A DNA stretch of 64,000 nucleotides, from assembly GCA_000433455.1 (NCBI GenBank), contig HF992499.1, positions 49,944 through 113,943 on the forward strand, given 5' to 3'. The DNA is from Mycoplasma sp. CAG:877. GTDB taxonomy: Bacteria; Bacillota_I; Bacilli_A; RF39; UBA660. Of the stretch, positions 16,663-26,151 are shown in pieces. A program made the position numbers and the translations under genes. The notes beneath the pieces are model-generated. The model had not been told where the DNA came from. It did not search any database and was given only the letters and a program-made list of their open reading frames with translations. Each line of letters opens with the position of its first letter. The stretch's first letter is position 1.

Positions 16663-18027
16663 ATGAAAAAGAATAAAAAAAGTAAAGAAAATAAATTTCC
16701 CATATTAATTTTTTTGTTGTCAATTATCATGTTATTACTTGGCTTTTATTACGAATATGTAGCAAGTCCTACAAGAATACTAAAAAAAGCCCTTATTAAT
16801 ATCACATCGAATATAACTGATGTAATGGAAATGTTTGAATTCCAAACAGGTATACCTCAAAGTAATACCAAGACACAAACTATAAAAGTATCAGCAAATA
16901 CTAGTAATTATAAATCAAATTTTGATCTACAAAAATATAACAAAAAACTATCAAATATAAACTTTTCTACTTTAACAAAAAATCTAAACGAAACAAATAC
17001 AACAATTAAAATAATAACTGATACAAAAAATAAAAAAAGACTACTAAAGACTGATAGTTATCTTGGTAATAAAAATCTAATAAACACAAAAACTCTTATT
17101 GAAAACTCAACAGAATACTATTATGATCCAACTATAAATCCTAACTACATAAATCTTGGTAATAATACTTATTTTGAATCGGTTAATGATAACACAACTA
17201 CAAACGATAATTTAAAATATTTGCATGAATATATAGTCCAAGAAATATCTACTACTTTAATAACAAAAGTCCAAAAAGAAAAAGAAGATGACTACAACAA
17301 GATATTTGTAAAATTAAGTAATAATGATTTAAATAAAACTATAGATACAGTAATTGATAATCTAAAAAAAGATAAAAGAGCTAGTACAATTCTAACTAGT
17401 TATAAAAAATATTTTACAATTGATAAAAAAGAGTTGAAAAGTAGTTTAAAAAACGTTAATATAGATTTCACTGTATACGTGGAGAAATATACTTATAAAA
17501 TTAAAAAGTACAGTATTAATATTACAAACAAAGAAGATGATATAGAAATTATCTATCAACCAGATACAAAAAGTTCCGGTAGTGGAAGTATAGAAATAAA
17601 TAATGTTAAAAAATATACATACGAATACAAAGAAACAAGTAAATCAAAAGAAGTAATATTATATAATGAAACAAATAGTAAAATAGGAGAAATATCCCTA
17701 GCAAAAACAAATACTGGTGTTCTTTTTGATGGTAATACTTTAATAAACGGAAGTGAACTAAATATAAATTATATTTATAATATTCTAAATTTAAAAAAGA
17801 AAAAGTCATATGATGAAGAACAACAATTAATAATAAGACATTCTAGTAAAAATCAAGAAATATTAAATTTAGACTTAGTCATAAATACAAAAGTAGAAGC
17901 AAAAAGTAGAATATTAGAAAATACTAAAGATACAATAATAAAAAGTTCTCTAACAGAAGAAAAACAAACTACCTTAAATGATAAGTACATAAATTTATTT
18001 AATGAATTAAATCAAAAGAAGGAGTAA
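16663..18027 (+). CDS. Hypothetical membrane-anchored envelope protein, 454 residues
   Basis: Short basic N-terminus (MKKNKKSKENK), one membrane segment (FPILIFLLSIIMLLLGFYY), then ~420 Asn/Thr/Lys-rich outside residues with many short strands and no cysteines. I do not recognise the family. The ATG at 16663 is chosen because the frame upstream of it runs through the promoter and terminator. The next gene begins 4 bases after the stop and encodes another one-pass protein, so the two are co-transcribed and may act together at the surface. Confidence 0.75.
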   Translation: MKKNKKSKENKFPILIFLLSIIMLLLGFYYEYVASPTRILKKALINITSNITDVMEMFEFQTGIPQSNTKTQTIKVSANTSNYKSNFDLQKYNKKLSNINFSTLTKNLNETNTTIKIITDTKNKKRLLKTDSYLGNKNLINTKTLIENSTEYYYDPTINPNYINLGNNTYFESVNDNTTTNDNLKYLHEYIVQEISTTLITKVQKEKEDDYNKIFVKLSNNDLNKTIDTVIDNLKKDKRASTILTSYKKYFTIDKKELKSSLKNVNIDFTVYVEKYTYKIKKYSINITNKEDDIEIIYQPDTKSSGSGSIEINNVKKYTYEYKETSKSKEVILYNETNSKIGEISLAKTNTGVLFDGNTLINGSELNINYIYNILNLKKKKSYDEEQQLIIRHSSKNQEILNLDLVINTKVEAKSRILENTKDTIIKSSLTEEKQTTLNDKYINLFNELNQKKE

Positions 18028-18031
18028 TATC

Positions 18032-18574
18032 ATGACCCCAAAAAAGAAGAAAAAAGATAGCGTACTAAAAAAAATAATACCTAAAACTACATCTGAAAAA
18101 ATATTAACACTAGTATTTATACTACTATTAGTAACAGTCATAACTCTACTTTGTATCGCTATATCAAAAAAAAATGAGTATAAACAAAAACAAAGTGCCG
18201 ATATAGTAATACCAATAGTAGAAAAAGAGACTAATAATACTCTCAATGTTGATATATCAGAACTAAGTGAAAATTCATTAAAAGATTATTCTTTTCACAT
18301 TACAAACTACAAAGAAAATAATATTAATAAAGAAGAAGCATCTTATAGTATTTTCCTAAGTACAAATGATAATGATGTAACATTAAAGTTATACAAAAAT
18401 GGTACAGAAGACAACTTATTAAAAGACTTAACTGAGTATGAAGTAAAAGATTTAAAATTAGAAAAAAATACTAAGCAAGATGATGTATACACTTTAATTA
18501 TAAAAGCTAATAAAACAATAGAGAAAAAGCAAAGTATAAAGATTCAAATAGTAAGCCAACAAATTGACAAATAA
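18032..18574 (+). CDS. Hypothetical one-pass membrane protein with beta-rich outer domain
   Basis: Lys-rich N-terminus (TPKKKKKDSVLKK), one membrane segment (ILTLVFILLLVTVITLLCIAI) and ~130 outside residues predicted as strands (YSIFLSTNDNDVTLKLYKNG, DVYTLIIKANK). The architecture resembles the proteins at 16037 and 60939, an anchor plus an Ig-like domain, though sequence identity between them is not obvious. It is tightly linked to the upstream 454-residue protein. Function is unknown. Confidence 0.7.
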   Translation: MTPKKKKKDSVLKKIIPKTTSEKILTLVFILLLVTVITLLCIAISKKNEYKQKQSADIVIPIVEKETNNTLNVDISELSENSLKDYSFHITNYKENNINKEEASYSIFLSTNDNDVTLKLYKNGTEDNLLKDLTEYEVKDLKLEKNTKQDDVYTLIIKANKTIEKKQSIKIQIVSQQIDK

Positions 18575-18617
18575 TGTAGAATAATATATACTAAAAAGGA
18601 AAATATGGAGGAATAAA

Positions 18618-18902
18618 ATGGATAATATTGGAACAATTGATACAAACGAAAAAGTAGTTATTTTAAAAGACGGAAAAGAAGTTGAATGTGATATACTATT
18701 TACATTCGACTGTGAAGAAACACAAAAATCATACATAGGATATAGCGATAATAGTATTGCTGAAAATGGTAGAAAAAACATATATGTGTCATCATATGAT
18801 CCACATGCAGAAAATATAGTTTTTGAAAACATAACAGACCCAAATGAAATGAAAATGGTACAAGATGTCTTAGTACAACTAGATGAAGATAGTAGAAGAT
18901 AG
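18618..18902 (+). CDS. DUF1292-like small protein
   Basis: A 94-residue acidic protein. The pattern EKVVILKDGKEVECDILFTF followed by KSYIGYSD fits DUF1292 proteins of Bacillota ('deal with a residue-level description E-D-G-x-E-x-x-x-x-V-L-x-x-F', then a Y-x-x-Y strand). DUF1292 function is unknown. It follows the envelope pair after 43 bases with its own GGAGG site, and the giant protein gene starts 16 bases later. Confidence 0.65.
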   Translation: MDNIGTIDTNEKVVILKDGKEVECDILFTFDCEETQKSYIGYSDNSIAENGRKNIYVSSYDPHAENIVFENITDPNEMKMVQDVLVQLDEDSRR

Positions 18903-18918
18903 TTAGGAGTAGATTAAA

Positions 18919-21900
18919 ATGGATGAAAATAAAATAAATTATAGTGATCTTGCACTAAGACGTGGTGATAGTCCAACAACTATTAATGAAAAATTACTTA
19001 CTGAACAAACAGAACATATTTTTTCAGAAGATCAAGCATTAGAAATACTTTCTGAATTTGAAAACAATGGTATTCAAGCTGGTATGGCAAAACAACTTGA
19101 AGTATTATTAGCAAACAAAGAAGAGTATGAAAACGCAATAGGTGAAAATCAAGATAAGAAAGAAATAATAGTAGAAAACGATAATCCAAAGCCAGAAAAT
19201 ATTAGAGGATATGATGAGGCAATAGCTCAATCAAGAGAGGAAATTCGAAAAATAAATGAGCAAATTGCCGCTTTAGAAAAAGGCTTAGAAGAAATGAATA
19301 ATACCCAAAATCTAGAAACAGACTCACCAGTTCCAGAAGAAAGAGCTCCAGAAGAGCCACAAAATCCAACAACTCCTGCAACTCCACAAGATGAAGAGCC
19401 TAGAGTAATAGATAGAACACCAGTAGAAAACAATCCAGAGATATCACAAGATGAAGTTTCTCATAGAGTGCCTGTAAGAGTAGTCAAAAAACAAAATGAA
19501 GCCCCTCATGTAGTACCTGTAAGAAGAGTTGAAACAAGAGTAATAAATGAAATTCCTTCACACATTGCTAGAAACACTGAAGAAAAATCTCCAGAAGAAC
19601 CACAAAATCCGGCAACTCCTGTAACTCCACAAGATGAAGATACTAGAGTAGCCGAGGCAAGACCAGTAGAAAACAATCCAGAGACTACTCAAGATACTAC
19701 TGATTCAAAAGAATGGAAAAACAATCCAAATGATTACAGAACTATATTAAGAGAAATTGAAAAAAGTGAAAACGAATTGAGACACTTAAATTCTGAAAGA
19801 GATGCCCTAAAAGCAGCACAAGGAAATATGCCAGAAACAAGTTATCAAAGAGAAATGAGTACTATTGAAAGATTCTTGGCAGGAGAACAATTAAAATTAG
19901 ACCAAAATAGAAACTTAGCTAATAACTATGAAGCCACATATTCTCTATTAAAAGACTTGGATGGACTAACTGGACAACCTAATAATTCACGTGATGCTCA
20001 AGATAGAGAAGCAAGAGAAGAAGAAATTACAGCAAAAAGAAAAGAGTTAGCATCACATATGGATGAGTTAACTGACACTTTAGCTGCAGAAGTAAGAAAC
20101 AGAGTTCTCTCTGAAAGAGCAAACCGTAATAATAATGTTGCAGGTTTAACACCAGAACAAATAATTTCTAGATATGCTCCATTTGCAGAAATATATGACA
20201 ATAATGGAATAAAAGAAACAGATCCACAAGTTTTAGTAGCAGAAGCTGAGCGTCAAATTAGAGAAAGAGAAGCAGCAAAAGAAGAAACAGCTCATAAAGT
20301 AGCAGTAAGAAGAATAGAGCCAAATAGAGTAATAAATGTAATTCCTTCACGTGTAGCCGGAGCTCAAGAAGAAACAACTCCAGAACCAGTAATTGCAGCA
20401 GCACCTACAAGAAGAAATGCAAATCTAGAACTAACACCAGATGAAGTAATAAGAAGATATGGACCTGCAGCAAGAATATATGACCAAGCAGGAATTACTG
20501 GAACTAGAGCACAAAGACTAGTTGCTGATGCCAGAGCTAGTTTAGAAAATCAAAACACTAACAATAATGTTATTGATGCTCAAGTTGCAACAACACCCGT
20601 ACCAGAAAGAAATACTGCACCTACATCAGAAGAACAAAGAGAAAATACCGCTGTTATTACACCAGCAACAAATTCAAATAACCCAGCAGCTCCATTACAT
20701 AATAGTGATGCACAAAGTGAATATAATGAAGCCTTACAAGATTTCTTAAAAATATTTGACGATGAAAGAAAAGAAACTGAAGAAAAAGGTCCTTTTACAA
20801 CGATGGAAGCTTTAAATGAGTTCCATGATAAGTACTTTCCATTAAAAGAAAAAGCCAATGAAAGATTAGTTAATGCTAAAAAAAGATTAGAAGAGAGCAG
20901 AGCTAAAAATGCAGAACAACCTAGGACAACTAATACTCCAAATTCCAGTATTTTGGCTTTACCGGCAGCAAATAAGGAAAAAAGTCCAGTACTAGGCTTA
21001 CCACCACATGTAGAATCAAAAGATACAAATGATAACAACAAAAAAACAGGGTCAACTGGTAATAAAGCACCAGGAAATAATGCAGAACCAAACTTTAGTA
21101 TTCCAGCACTACCACCACATGTTCCAGAAAAGAGTGAAATAATAGATACATATGAAGGAAATCCAGGACCAAATATGCCTAAGAATCCAGTACCAGGATT
21201 GCCACCACATAAAGAACCAGAAAAGCAACCAGAAAATAATGAAACTAAAGTAAAAAAAGGTCTTTATACTATAATGGAAGAATTAACAGACGGACTTGAA
21301 TTAACAAGAAAAATGAATGGTAAGTATACTGCAAGTAACATTAGAGTAGTTAAGGGATTCAAAGAAGAATTAAAATCAGGAAACGTACTATATAATATTG
21401 TTCACTTTGTTCCAGCTGTAGTAGCAATGCCAATTAATTTTGTTAGAAAAGTAGTAAATAAATTAACATATTCAATAAAAGAAAGAGAAAACATTGAAAA
21501 ATTTAAGGAGAGACTTTCAAAACTAAGTCAAGAAGACCTAGAAACAATTTGGAATGAATATCGTGGAACTAGAGTTATCCAAGAAAGATATGCTGGAATC
21601 GTAAATACACTACTAAATGAAAGAATGCAAGAATATGCAGCTTCAAAAGTAGCAGTATTAGATAAAAAAATAGCAGGAGGATATCAAGTATTATTCTCTG
21701 CAATGCAACAAGTTGAAGCTTGTGATGAGCTTCTAAAAAAAGAAACCAATCCTAAGAAAATAGCTGTTATAAAACAAGAAAGAGCAAACATTCTAGCTGG
21801 AAAGGCAGAAATGATAAGTAATCTTCGTTCACAATATATAGAAGCAAACCAAATACTAAATGGCGGAGCTCACGGATTTGCTGAAGACATGAAAGCAGCA

Positions 21901-23058
21901 AGAACTAAGTTATCAATTGTTGGAAAAAGATTTGCTAAAGATCATGACTTCAACAATGAATTAGCTGCAAAACAAGCTGAAATAGAAAAAAGAGAAAATG
22001 CAGCAATTGCAAATGGTGATAACGAAGCAGCCCTAAGAGCCTTTGTAGATGGTGAAGTACTATTAATGGGAAAAACAGAAATAAAAAAGACACTATTTGG
22101 ACAACAATCAGTTGGTGAAAAATATAGTATGCCACTAGTTGATATGCTAAATTATAGTGATGATCCATTTGTAAGAGATTTATTAAGAACTGTTGCTTAC
22201 GTTGGAATGGGTATTAGTGCTGCTAATGCACTTATAACTCACGGTCCAAAGAGTGATGCTCTACTACAACAAAATAAAGCTGATACTGATAGAGTAAATG
22301 CTGCAAATGATGCAACAATCGAACAAGTTCATCAAGCAGGAGATACTTTAACAGGAAACAGAGATGACTTTATTACAGGAATGCAATCACAAACAGGAGA
22401 AACAAGTGTAAATATTAGTCAATCATTAGAAAGAGAAACACTAGATTCTAATAGTTGGTATTTAGGTACCGAGTATAATAAAATGGATGCATTTAACCAT
22501 GCACGCTATAATGCAATGTCAGATGCTGCCAAAGCTAAATTAGAAGATATAGCAACAAAATGCTATAACAACCAAATTACTGATACTCAAGCCCTAGAAT
22601 TGATTAAAGAAGTAGCAAATACTCAACATCAAAACTTAATTGACATATATACAGAGTATCAACCAATATTAGAACAATATGCTTCAACTCATCCATTTGA
22701 TTTACATGGTGTACAAGAGAGTATGCAATTTGTACTTGATCACCCGGATGCTGTAATAAAGATGAATGAGGGTATGGTTGAATCTATCCAAGTCGGTGAA
22801 GAATTAGCTGGTTTATCAGCTGAACACATCGCAGCAATTAACTCACTACCAAGTGATTTAGCAACAACACTATTTGGAGTAGCAACTTCAACTGCCGCTT
22901 TAACATATCAAGCAGCTTCTACTATGAATAACAATGTAAAATCAGGAAAGTATGGTAATGAAACAACAGATATGATTCAAGATTATATTGATAGTAAAGC
23001 AAAAGCTAATGAAGCAGCACCAGAAGAAAAATCAAGTGGAAGTGGAAAGAGTAGATAA
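18919..23058 (+). CDS. Giant repeat protein (1379 residues) with Pro-rich linkers and helical C-terminal domain
   Basis: No signal peptide and no known domain. The N-terminal half mixes coiled-coil stretches with internal repeats. A ~37-residue block (PEEPQNP, TPQDE, PVENNPE) occurs near residues 142 and 224. A V(A/P)VRR...RVINxIPS segment is repeated near residues 180-215 and 458-480. The module LTPEQIISRYAPFAEIYD (near residue 410) is duplicated as LTPDEVIRRYGPAARIYD (near residue 505). The phrase LPPH occurs three times between residues 690 and 760. The C-terminal ~600 residues are Ala/Glu-rich helices with two weakly hydrophobic stretches (VHFVPAVVAMPINFV, TVAYVGMGISAANALI). A cytoplasmic or membrane-associated scaffold is the best guess. 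It is followed by a strong terminator. Confidence 0.8.
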   Translation: MDENKINYSDLALRRGDSPTTINEKLLTEQTEHIFSEDQALEILSEFENNGIQAGMAKQLEVLLANKEEYENAIGENQDKKEIIVENDNPKPENIRGYDEAIAQSREEIRKINEQIAALEKGLEEMNNTQNLETDSPVPEERAPEEPQNPTTPATPQDEEPRVIDRTPVENNPEISQDEVSHRVPVRVVKKQNEAPHVVPVRRVETRVINEIPSHIARNTEEKSPEEPQNPATPVTPQDEDTRVAEARPVENNPETTQDTTDSKEWKNNPNDYRTILREIEKSENELRHLNSERDALKAAQGNMPETSYQREMSTIERFLAGEQLKLDQNRNLANNYEATYSLLKDLDGLTGQPNNSRDAQDREAREEEITAKRKELASHMDELTDTLAAEVRNRVLSERANRNNNVAGLTPEQIISRYAPFAEIYDNNGIKETDPQVLVAEAERQIREREAAKEETAHKVAVRRIEPNRVINVIPSRVAGAQEETTPEPVIAAAPTRRNANLELTPDEVIRRYGPAARIYDQAGITGTRAQRLVADARASLENQNTNNNVIDAQVATTPVPERNTAPTSEEQRENTAVITPATNSNNPAAPLHNSDAQSEYNEALQDFLKIFDDERKETEEKGPFTTMEALNEFHDKYFPLKEKANERLVNAKKRLEESRAKNAEQPRTTNTPNSSILALPAANKEKSPVLGLPPHVESKDTNDNNKKTGSTGNKAPGNNAEPNFSIPALPPHVPEKSEIIDTYEGNPGPNMPKNPVPGLPPHKEPEKQPENNETKVKKGLYTIMEELTDGLELTRKMNGKYTASNIRVVKGFKEELKSGNVLYNIVHFVPAVVAMPINFVRKVVNKLTYSIKERENIEKFKERLSKLSQEDLETIWNEYRGTRVIQERYAGIVNTLLNERMQEYAASKVAVLDKKIAGGYQVLFSAMQQVEACDELLKKETNPKKIAVIKQERANILAGKAEMISNLRSQYIEANQILNGGAHGFAEDMKAARTKLSIVGKRFAKDHDFNNELAAKQAEIEKRENAAIANGDNEAALRAFVDGEVLLMGKTEIKKTLFGQQSVGEKYSMPLVDMLNYSDDPFVRDLLRTVAYVGMGISAANALITHGPKSDALLQQNKADTDRVNAANDATIEQVHQAGDTLTGNRDDFITGMQSQTGETSVNISQSLERETLDSNSWYLGTEYNKMDAFNHARYNAMSDAAKAKLEDIATKCYNNQITDTQALELIKEVANTQHQNLIDIYTEYQPILEQYASTHPFDLHGVQESMQFVLDHPDAVIKMNEGMVESIQVGEELAGLSAEHIAAINSLPSDLATTLFGVATSTAALTYQAASTMNNNVKSGKYGNETTDMIQDYIDSKAKANEAAPEEKSSGSGKSR

Positions 23059-23065
23059 AGTTAAA

Positions 23066-23099
23066 ACAAAAGACTGTCAAAAACAGTCTTTGTTTTTTT
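23066..23099 (+). terminator. Terminator after the giant repeat protein
   Basis: AGACTGT and ACAGTCT form the stem around CAAAA, extended by A/T pairs with one bulge, and end in a T-run. Confidence 0.85.
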
Positions 23100-23160
23100 C
23101 TAGCAAATATTGCTTGTTAATAAATGTATAACATGATATCATTAAAATAGAGGTGAGAAA

Positions 23161-23628
23161 ATGAAAAAGGTAAAATATTTAGTAGCATTATTATTAGGAG
23201 TACTTATAGTAACAGGTTGTCAAGGCAAAGATCAAACAAAGACAATGGTTTGTTCAAGGACAATTAATCAAGAGCAAGCTTCAATGGATTTAAGTTATAC
23301 AGTAACTTATACAGGTGACTATGTAGAAAAAGTGGAAAGTATTGAAAAAGTAACTTCAACAGATACAAGTGCTTTAAATTCTTATAAAGAAGAAATAGAA
23401 GCAACATACAAACCATATGCCAACATAAAATACTATGATACCGAAGTAACAGTTGATGGAAATACTTTAACTAGCAAAGTAACAATTGATTATTCAAAGA
23501 TCGATTACAAAGAATTTACTAATATTGATTCAGCAAATTCCCAAATATTTACTTCTGATGGAAAAGTAAAACTTGAAACTATGGAATCATTATATGAACA
23601 AATCGGAGCAACTTGTACAAAAAAGTAG
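23161..23628 (+). CDS. YehR-family (DUF1307) lipoprotein
   Basis: A lipoprotein signal (LVALLLGVLIVTGC, with the lipobox VTGC) makes this an outer-leaflet lipoprotein. The mature part has the order seen in YehR/DUF1307 proteins: a strand pair (MDLSYTVTYTGDYVEKVES), a helix (EEIEATYKPYANI) and KVTIDYSKIDYKEF. Two further cysteines (MVCSR and ATCTKK) could pair. Function is unknown for the family. It is monocistronic, with a terminator on both sides. Confidence 0.75.
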   Translation: MKKVKYLVALLLGVLIVTGCQGKDQTKTMVCSRTINQEQASMDLSYTVTYTGDYVEKVESIEKVTSTDTSALNSYKEEIEATYKPYANIKYYDTEVTVDGNTLTSKVTIDYSKIDYKEFTNIDSANSQIFTSDGKVKLETMESLYEQIGATCTKK

Positions 23629-23633
23629 ACTCT

Positions 23634-23661
23634 AAAGCAACAAAAAAGTTGCTTTTTCTTT
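23634..23661 (+). terminator. Terminator after the lipoprotein gene
   Basis: AAAGCAAC (23634-23641) pairs with GTTGCTTT (23648-23655) around A6, followed by T. Confidence 0.85.
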
Positions 23662-23663
23662 GA

Positions 23664-23692
23664 TTGACAAAGATAAAAAAACACGATAGAAT
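23664..23692 (+). promoter_or_regulatory. Promoter of ackA
   Basis: TTGACA at 23664-23669, a 17-base spacer and TAGAAT at 23687-23692, close to consensus. The ribosome site TTTAGGAGG follows. Confidence 0.8.
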
Positions 23693-23716
23693 AAATACAT
23701 GTTTAGGAGGAAAAAC

Positions 23717-24925
23717 ATGACAAACGAAAAATATTTAGTAATTAATGGTGGTAGTTCATCATTAAAATTCGCACTATACTCAATGCCAGAAGAAAAAGAA
23801 TTAATAAATGGATATATTGAGAAAATTGGTGCCCCAGATTGTTTCTGGACTTTAAAAATAAATGGAGAAAAAATTAAGCATGAAGCTCCTTTAAAAAACC
23901 ATTTAGAAGCTGTTGAAACTATGATGAAAGAATTAATTGACAACAAGATAATTGAAAGTATAGCAGAAATAAAAGGAGTAGGTCATCGTATTGGACATGG
24001 TGGAGAATATTATCCATCTTCAGTATTAATTGATGATGAAGTAATTAAGCATATTGAAGAACTAACAAAGTTAGTACCATTACATCATCCTGGTCAATTA
24101 GCAGGTATTAGAGCAATGGAGCAAGAATTATCAAATGTACCACAAGTTGCTGTGTTTGATACATCATTCCATCAAACTTTACCAAAAGAAAATTATATTT
24201 ATGCTGTACCATATGAATGGTATGAAAAATATGGAGTTAGAAGATATGGTTTCCACGGAAGTAGTCATCAATATATAACTCAAGAAATGCAAAAGAGACT
24301 TGGTAAAAAAGATGTTAATCTAATTATTTGCCATATTGGTTCTGGAGCATCAGTAGCAGCTATAAAAGATGGTAAGAGTGTAAATACTTCATTAGGTATG
24401 TCAGCAATTGAAGGTTTAATAATGGGTACACGTTGTGGTTCAATAGATGTATCAATTCCAGAATATGTTGCTAAAGAATCAGGAAGAAGCATTGATGATA
24501 TAATGCAAGATTTAAGCAAGAAATCAGGTTTACTTGGAATCTGTGGTAAAAACGATTTCCGTGATGTTGAAGAGTTAGCTGATCAAGGTGATGAAAAAGC
24601 TAAATTAGCTTTAGAAATGGTTGAAAATTCAGTTGTTAAGTATATTGCTCAATACTATTTTGAATTAAATGCAGATGTAGATGCAGTTATTTTCACAGCT
24701 GGTGCTGGAGAAAATGATATTGACTTAAGAGCAGGAATAATGAGAAAAATTGAAAAACCAATGAACATTACTTTCGATGCCGAAGCTAATAACAATATCG
24801 CTAAATTCAGATCTGAAAGAGAAGGAATCATTACTAAAGAAGATTCAAGTATTCCAGTATATGTAATTCCAACAGATGAAGAGTTAATGATTATAAGAGA
24901 TACATACGAAACAGTATCAAAGTAA
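23717..24925 (+). CDS. ackA: Acetate kinase
   Basis: This enzyme transfers phosphate between acetyl phosphate and ADP to make ATP, ending mixed-acid fermentation. ASKHA-fold motifs: VINGGSSSLKF at the N-terminus (family usually NAGSSSLK, here with Gly for Ala), GHRIGHGGEY near residue 93, the catalytic region FDTSFHQTLP, RRYGFHGSSHQY, and the ATP-binding GSGAS plus FTAGAGEND. The 402-residue length is normal. The ATG at 23717 follows AGGAGG; the earlier ATG at 23699 lies upstream of that site. No phosphotransacetylase gene is adjacent. Confidence 0.96.
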   Translation: MTNEKYLVINGGSSSLKFALYSMPEEKELINGYIEKIGAPDCFWTLKINGEKIKHEAPLKNHLEAVETMMKELIDNKIIESIAEIKGVGHRIGHGGEYYPSSVLIDDEVIKHIEELTKLVPLHHPGQLAGIRAMEQELSNVPQVAVFDTSFHQTLPKENYIYAVPYEWYEKYGVRRYGFHGSSHQYITQEMQKRLGKKDVNLIICHIGSGASVAAIKDGKSVNTSLGMSAIEGLIMGTRCGSIDVSIPEYVAKESGRSIDDIMQDLSKKSGLLGICGKNDFRDVEELADQGDEKAKLALEMVENSVVKYIAQYYFELNADVDAVIFTAGAGENDIDLRAGIMRKIEKPMNITFDAEANNNIAKFRSEREGIITKEDSSIPVYVIPTDEELMIIRDTYETVSK

Positions 24926-24950
24926 AATAAAATTTAAAATATACTAATTG

Positions 24951-24975
24951 AAAGTACGCCAAAAGCGTACTTTTA
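24951..24975 (+). terminator. Terminator after ackA
   Basis: AAAGTACGC (24951-24959) pairs with GCGTACTTT (24965-24973), followed by a short T-run. Confidence 0.8.
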
Positions 24976-25036
24976 AATCTACTAAAATTAAATATAATGC
25001 TATACTAATATAGAAAGAATTAAGTTTGGTGATCAT

Positions 25037-25906
25037 ATGAAACATATCTTTATAGTAAATCCAATTTCCGGAAAAGGTAAAACTTTAAAAGCAGTAGATA
25101 GAATAAAAAAAGTCTGTGAAGAAGAAAATTTAGATTATGAAATATATTTTACAGAATACCCTAAAGATGCTACCAAGATAGCAAGAAAATACCGTTTTAC
25201 TAAAAATATAATTTATAGTGTTGGTGGAGATGGAACTTTAAACGAAGTACTAAATGGTATAGTAGGAACAAAAAACTTACTAGGCGTAATTCCAGCTGGC
25301 TCTGGAAATGATTTTTATAAAACACTATCCAAAATAGATGAAGAGTACCCAGTAATTGATATTGGTAAAGTAAATGACCGCTATTTTATAAATATTATAA
25401 GTATTGGAATAGATGCCGAAGTTGCAAACAATGTATCTTTAATGAAAAAAAGAAAAGTACCAACTAATCAAATATATAATGCTAGTCTAATATATACATT
25501 TTTTAAATATAAATATAAAGATATAGAATTATCAATTGATGAAAAAGAACAGAAAAAAGGAAAATGTACCATCTTAACAATTTGTAATGGACAAGTTTAT
25601 GGAGGAGGCTATAAAATTGCTCCTAGTGCTAAACTAACTGATGGCTATTTTGACGTCTACTATGTAGAAAAAGTAAATAAGCCTCAACTCCCATCATTAA
25701 TAAATATGTTAAAGCAAGGAATACATGAAAAACATAATAAAGTTCATAAAAGCCAAGCTACTAAAATCAAATTTAAATGTGATAAAGAACTAGTTTGTAA
25801 TATTGATGGAGAAATTATGACAGCCAAAAAATTTAATGTTAAAATAATACCCAATGCCATCACCATTTATAACAACAAAGAACTTATTAAAAAGTTCACA
25901 AGATAA
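25037..25906 (+). CDS. Diacylglycerol kinase-family lipid kinase (DgkB/YegS-like)
   Basis: The N-terminal IVNPISGKGKT and the nucleotide-binding SVGGDGTLNEVLNG (near residue 63) followed by IPAGSGNDFYKTL define the DAGK catalytic fold. VYGGGYKIAPSAKLTDGYFDVY is the C-terminal lobe signature, given here in parts: VYGGGYKIAPSA and TDGYFDVY. Such enzymes phosphorylate diacylglycerol so that it can be recycled into phospholipid, which is needed when lipoteichoic acid synthesis releases it. The gene is single, with GGTGAT before the ATG and its own terminator. Confidence 0.92.
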   Translation: MKHIFIVNPISGKGKTLKAVDRIKKVCEEENLDYEIYFTEYPKDATKIARKYRFTKNIIYSVGGDGTLNEVLNGIVGTKNLLGVIPAGSGNDFYKTLSKIDEEYPVIDIGKVNDRYFINIISIGIDAEVANNVSLMKKRKVPTNQIYNASLIYTFFKYKYKDIELSIDEKEQKKGKCTILTICNGQVYGGGYKIAPSAKLTDGYFDVYYVEKVNKPQLPSLINMLKQGIHEKHNKVHKSQATKIKFKCDKELVCNIDGEIMTAKKFNVKIIPNAITIYNNKELIKKFTR

Positions 25907-25921
25907 AGATTAATTTAATAG

Positions 25922-25959
25922 AAAAAACAGTCGAAATAAAACGACTGTTTCTTTTTTTA
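25922..25959 (+). terminator. Terminator after the lipid kinase
   Basis: AAACAGTCG (25925-25933) pairs with CGACTGTTT (25942-25950), then a T-run. Confidence 0.85.
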
Positions 25960-26067
25960 ATTTCATAAATTCCAAACATAATATTATTAGAAAAGTTATT
26001 TTGACTGATATTTTTTTCTAGAAAGTAAAAATTGCTACTATTTTTAACTTGAAAAGCAAAAATTTGA

Positions 26068-26127
26068 TTGACAAAAACATCATAACAGGTTAGTATAGTG
26101 AGCTAACTCTAAGAACTAATTCTTAGA
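26068..26127 (+). promoter_or_regulatory. Promoter and 5' UTR hairpin of the VWA/Cna_B adhesin
   Basis: TTGACA at 26068-26073, a 17-base spacer and TAGTAT at 26091-26096. At the expected 5' end of the mRNA, TCTAAGAA (26108-26115) pairs with TTCTTAGA (26120-26127) around CTAA. The hairpin has no T-run, so it is more likely an mRNA-stability or regulatory element than a terminator. The ~120 bases between the preceding terminator and the promoter show nothing else. Confidence 0.65.
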
Positions 26128-26151
26128 AAAAACAAGTGGGAGGAAATATAA

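Noticed and set aside
20580..21041. Minus-strand frame of 153 codons
   Set aside because: It is the shadow of the repeat protein's biased codons; no ribosome site, no recognisable domain.
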